Below, piece after piece: positions 61,044 through 64,000 of a stretch of 64,000 nucleotides of DNA (its first letter is position 1; each line of letters opens with the position of its first letter). The stretch covers positions 2,956,490-3,020,489 of the forward strand of contig NZ_KE150412.1 in NCBI RefSeq assembly GCF_000411255.1, given 5' to 3'. This stretch comes from Paenibacillus sp. HGH0039 (GTDB lineage: Bacteria > Bacillota > Bacilli > Paenibacillales > NBRC-103111). The notes under the pieces are model-generated. The model was not told where the DNA came from and did no database searches. It saw only the letters and a list, made by a program, of their open reading frames with translations. The position numbers and the translations under genes are program-made.

Positions 61044-61904
61044 TTATTCTACTGGCGGCAGCGAAGTTCGCAGCAGGGTCTCCATGTCGGCAATCGGTAC
61101 GGCCAAACCGGCCTCTATCATTTGGTCTTGATGCTCGACATCGGCAGTGGCGAATACAACGGCGATGGCTTTGCCACGCTTGTTAATGACGGGAGAGCCG
61201 CTATTGCCGTTATAGACCGGCGCATCAAGGGCCATGACCGGCGTCTGACGGCCTTGGATCGGGACCAAGCCGATAATAGCCCCTTTGATGGCGATTTGCG
61301 TGAAATGAAGCGGATTGCCAATCACGTAGATTTGTTCATCAGGCTCCCACTGTTTGTTGTCTCGCTCGACTTCAATAAACGGCAGCCGTTGATCCCCGAT
61401 GTCCACCTTCAGTATGGCGATATCCAGATCGGGATCGCTGCCCGACAGCTCCGCTTTATAAATCTGACTTTGCCCCGGGAATTTCACTATAATATAGCCG
61501 TTATCTTCGATGACGTGGTAGTTGGTCACAATATAGCCGCCGTTAATGTGGAATCCGGTGCCCTTGCCGTTGTCCGTGCTGACTGTAACAACCGCTTCTT
61601 TATAGCTTTGGATTTCAGCTTGGCTGGATAATTCCCTCGACCCGAACAAGAGGGGGAGCGTCTTCATGTTGTAGATTTGCGGCCAGAAGGCCAATATATT
61701 TCCGACTAGAGCGGCAACGAGCAGGAATATGACCGTATTTCTGATCCACTTCCGTCGGTTGGCCGATGAACCCCCGTCGTCGTCCTCCTCTTCCGACTCA
61801 AAGTCCCACTCCTCGTCTGCATATGGGTGGTCATTCTCATGTTCTTGCTTCTGTTCGGAATGAGAAAGAGAGTTCTCTTTGTTTCGACTCGGATTATTTT
61901 CCAT
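61044..61904 (-). CDS. membrane-anchored S1C serine protease without PDZ
   Basis: 286 residues from ATG 61904 with GGAGGG upstream. An acidic N-terminus, one helix (TVIFLLVAALVGNILAFWPQ) and a trypsin-like domain: His in VTNYHVIE, Asp in DPDLDIAIL, Ser in YNGNSGSPVI. No PDZ domain, unlike HtrA/DegP. It may be a regulatory or housekeeping protease outside the membrane. It is followed by an ABC-F gene in the same direction. Confidence 0.9.
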   Translation of the reverse strand: MENNPSRNKENSLSHSEQKQEHENDHPYADEEWDFESEEEDDDGGSSANRRKWIRNTVIFLLVAALVGNILAFWPQIYNMKTLPLLFGSRELSSQAEIQSYKEAVVTVSTDNGKGTGFHINGGYIVTNYHVIEDNGYIIVKFPGQSQIYKAELSGSDPDLDIAILKVDIGDQRLPFIEVERDNKQWEPDEQIYVIGNPLHFTQIAIKGAIIGLVPIQGRQTPVMALDAPVYNGNSGSPVINKRGKAIAVVFATADVEHQDQMIEAGLAVPIADMETLLRTSLPPVE

Positions 61905-62030
61905 GCGCATCCCTCCGTATTCGCCGTAATCTTGTCCCGTTATTGTATCATCAAACTGCCTATAATTGGGGGAAGATGGCGGCAACGTCCTGCGTCGCAT
62001 TGAATACATTATTAGTGCAGTGGGGAATTC

Positions 62031-62065
62031 AAACAAACCACTTCCGGGAATGGAGTGGTTTGTTT
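62031..62065. terminator. bidirectional terminator hairpin
   Basis: AAACAAACCACT (62031-62042) pairs with AGTGGTTTGTTT (62054-62065). It follows the 3' end of the second ABC-F gene on the minus strand. Confidence 0.82.
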
Positions 62066-62138
62066 GGGTTACATCGTTGATATTTTTCCACTATCATCAT
62101 GTTTTATTGCTAACTGACCTCACTTCGAAGGTTGTCAT

Positions 62139-63878
62139 TTAAAGCCATTTAATCAGCTCTTCCAGCTCCTCTACCAATCCTTTTGCAAGTTCAAAATCAG
62201 TATTTTTTAGAGCCAATTCTATTTTCATTTCAACTGATTTTTTCTTTTGTTCCGTTTCTAAATAATCTTTATCAAAATGACTCTCATAAATCATCTGTCT
62301 AAACTTTGGCAAAGTCATTTTTCTAATCGTCTTATCGTCAATAATTAAAACATAATCCATACCATTTACAACAGAATAGAAATCATGGGAAACCATGAGA
62401 ATCGCGCCTTTAAATTTTTCAATGGCTTTCTCCAGTGCTAGTTGTGTATAGGTATCTAAATGACTTGTCGGTTCATCAAGAAGCAATACGTTTGCTTTAC
62501 TGGCGGAAACCTTAGCCAATTGAAGTAAATTTTTTTCTCCACCAGATAGAGATTCTATCTTTTGACTAAGGGTTTCTCCTTCAAAGCCATAGTTGGAAAG
62601 ATACAATCCGATCTCATCGTAAGTTTTGAACCCTGCATCGAAGAATTCTTCTAGTATTGTATTAGCGTCCTTTAGCATTTCACCTTGAAGCTGAGACAAA
62701 TAAGCTACTTTAACATCAGCATTGATTTCAATGGAAGCATGATTATTTTTAAAGATGTCTCGAAGTAAGGTCGTTTTCCCGGTACCGTTTGCGCCGATAA
62801 TAGCTACTTTATCCGTAGATTTTATCTCAAAGTTAACATTGTCTAGCAGCAGCTCATCAAAGCCAACACTATAATGATGGACACTTACAACAATAGCGTC
62901 TTCCATTTCATTATCCACACCAAAACTGATATTCGGTTGTTTAATTTCAACGAATGGCGCTTTAATTCGACGCGCTTCCAGTCTTTCTTGAAATCTAACT
63001 CTAGCTTTTAACGCTCTCCCTCTCGAAGCGTCTGAATTGTAAGTTGCGATAACTCTAAGATTGTTGATGATCGTATCGTTTCTCTCCATCTCTTCTTGTT
63101 CAGCGACCGCGAGCTCTTGCAGCTCCATTTTTGTCTGAAGCAATGAGAAGTTATACTCGATATATCGCCCATCAAACTCCTGGATCTCCCTATTTTCAAG
63201 GTGTATAATTTTGTTGAAACAATGATTCAATAGATATCGGTTGTGCGTAACAACCAGTAGTATGCCTTTGTACGAATGAATAAGTTTTTTAAGCGCATTT
63301 AGGTTTTCGAAGTCTAGAAATACATCAGGCTCGTCCATAATCAATATGTCGGGACGATTAAGCATTTCCTTCATCACTTGAATAAGTTTGAATTCCCCGC
63401 CGCTCAGGTCGGCTACCTTACTATCTCTTCGCTTCATAAGGTTTGCTACATTTAGCTGCTTATGAATGTTGCTTTCAAAATCATCCCCACCAATAGCATC
63501 CAATGCGTCTAAAGCGAATTGATACTTTTCCAGTAACGGTTCTATATCTGTTGAGGTTTCCATTTCCGTGCAAATCGATTGAATTTCATTTTGAAGCTTT
63601 ATAAATGGTTCTCCTATATATTCAAAAACGGTTGTTTCTTTCGTGTTGTCTAGTTCTGAGAACTGACTTACGTATCCAATTGTACAATCGGGGTCCATCT
63701 CTAATTTACCATCGAAAAGATATCTTTCCGGGTCCATCAGTATATCTATCAATGTGCTTTTCCCACTGCCGCTTGTTCCGATAAAAGCGCAATGTTGTGC
63801 TTCTTCTAACGTAAATGAAATGTTGTTAAATAGTTCTTTTTGAGGAAACGAGAAGGATAAGTTATCGAGTTTTATCAT
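62139..63878 (-). CDS. ABC-F ATPase (second, divergent type)
   Basis: 579 residues. Walker A GTSGSGKST and GANGTGKTT, signatures LSGGEFKLIQVMKEML (divergent, first) and LSGGEKNLLQLAKVSA. The linker carries RGRALKARVRFQERLEARR and the C-terminus has a helical extension. First ABC half has MDEPDVFLDFENL rather than the usual DEPTNHLD. ATG 63878 has AAAGG upstream. Such ABC-F proteins often confer antibiotic resistance when plasmid-borne; here the role is open. Confidence 0.88.
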   Translation of the reverse strand: MIKLDNLSFSFPQKELFNNISFTLEEAQHCAFIGTSGSGKSTLIDILMDPERYLFDGKLEMDPDCTIGYVSQFSELDNTKETTVFEYIGEPFIKLQNEIQSICTEMETSTDIEPLLEKYQFALDALDAIGGDDFESNIHKQLNVANLMKRRDSKVADLSGGEFKLIQVMKEMLNRPDILIMDEPDVFLDFENLNALKKLIHSYKGILLVVTHNRYLLNHCFNKIIHLENREIQEFDGRYIEYNFSLLQTKMELQELAVAEQEEMERNDTIINNLRVIATYNSDASRGRALKARVRFQERLEARRIKAPFVEIKQPNISFGVDNEMEDAIVVSVHHYSVGFDELLLDNVNFEIKSTDKVAIIGANGTGKTTLLRDIFKNNHASIEINADVKVAYLSQLQGEMLKDANTILEEFFDAGFKTYDEIGLYLSNYGFEGETLSQKIESLSGGEKNLLQLAKVSASKANVLLLDEPTSHLDTYTQLALEKAIEKFKGAILMVSHDFYSVVNGMDYVLIIDDKTIRKMTLPKFRQMIYESHFDKDYLETEQKKKSVEMKIELALKNTDFELAKGLVEELEELIKWL

Positions 63879-63899
63879 AGTATTACCTTTCTTTATCAC

Positions 63900-64000
63900 T
63901 AAAATAGTGGCTATTAGATGTATTGCAAACCATAGATTTTGAATTTACCGCTGTCAGAATAACACTGTTTACAACCAACTTCAATCCCATTGTATCCCCT
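63900..64000. other. upstream region of ABC-F gene, window edge
   Basis: AT-rich; no leader peptide or hairpin could be fixed within the visible part. Confidence 0.3.

Noticed and set aside
60744-61631. 295-codon ORF antisense to ABC-F and S1C protease genes
   Set aside because: Spans two real genes in antisense; composition is a shadow.

Overview
The window looks like an accessory-rich chromosomal stretch of a spore-forming Bacillota, most plausibly a Paenibacillus-type organism. The evidence is a clear CwlJ spore-cortex hydrolase, GGAGG-type ribosome binding sites throughout, two YetF-type (DUF421) membrane proteins, and many one-component regulators paired with efflux or redox genes. No rRNA, tRNA or CRISPR array was seen, and the species is an inference.

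Layout. 0-9 kb: the end of a DHA2 exporter, a MerR/SDR pair with a textbook 19-bp-spacer operator, an SMI1/KNR4 protein, a DUF421 protein, cwlJ, a GntR regulator followed by deoD and an MFS exporter, and a Yellow/MRJP-like protein. 9-15.8 kb: a three-gene operon built around a 1222-residue protein with four tandem AAA+ modules plus two membrane proteins, then a secreted DUF1214-like protein. 16-17.1 kb: a CatB-like acetyltransferase with promoter, short leader peptide and hairpin arranged as in translational attenuation of resistance genes. 17-25.6 kb: IS and gene debris among a second DUF421 gene, a pectinacetylesterase-like hydrolase, TetR and AraC regulators, a cupin lacking a normal start codon, and a GC-rich insert that looks foreign.

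25.9-37.4 kb is a defence-type island. It holds an N6-adenine methyltransferase with a phospholipase-D-type endonuclease, small immunity-like and broken genes, and a compact operon (DUF5986-like, XRE-ImmA/IrrE protease, HEPN-like) that is the best candidate for an undescribed defence or toxin-regulation system. A broken SIR2-like gene lies near 59.1 kb.

37.5-64 kb: TetR/MFS with three copies of a shared operator, divergent MerR/aldo-keto reductase, PhzF-like, DUF1877, DinB, a serine hydrolase, a double DJ-1-like membrane protein, a response regulator-histidine kinase-ABC transporter operon of the peptide-resistance type, a RibD-like reductase, a lipoprotein, two ABC-F proteins and an S1C protease.

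Two structural themes run through the window. First, about 20 copies of a ~40-55 bp intergenic element (core CTTATGATACGGTTC, ends resembling TTTTTCGCC / GGCGAAAAA or CTTGCCGTTA / TAACGGCAAG) occur, and every copy I found is in the same orientation although genes lie on both strands. Second, the intergenic space is full of gene remnants (IS630 and IS1182-like transposases, serine recombinase ends, RtcB, VOC, ferredoxin-NADP reductase, SIR2) and partial duplicates of genes located elsewhere in the window, so the locus has been rearranged repeatedly.
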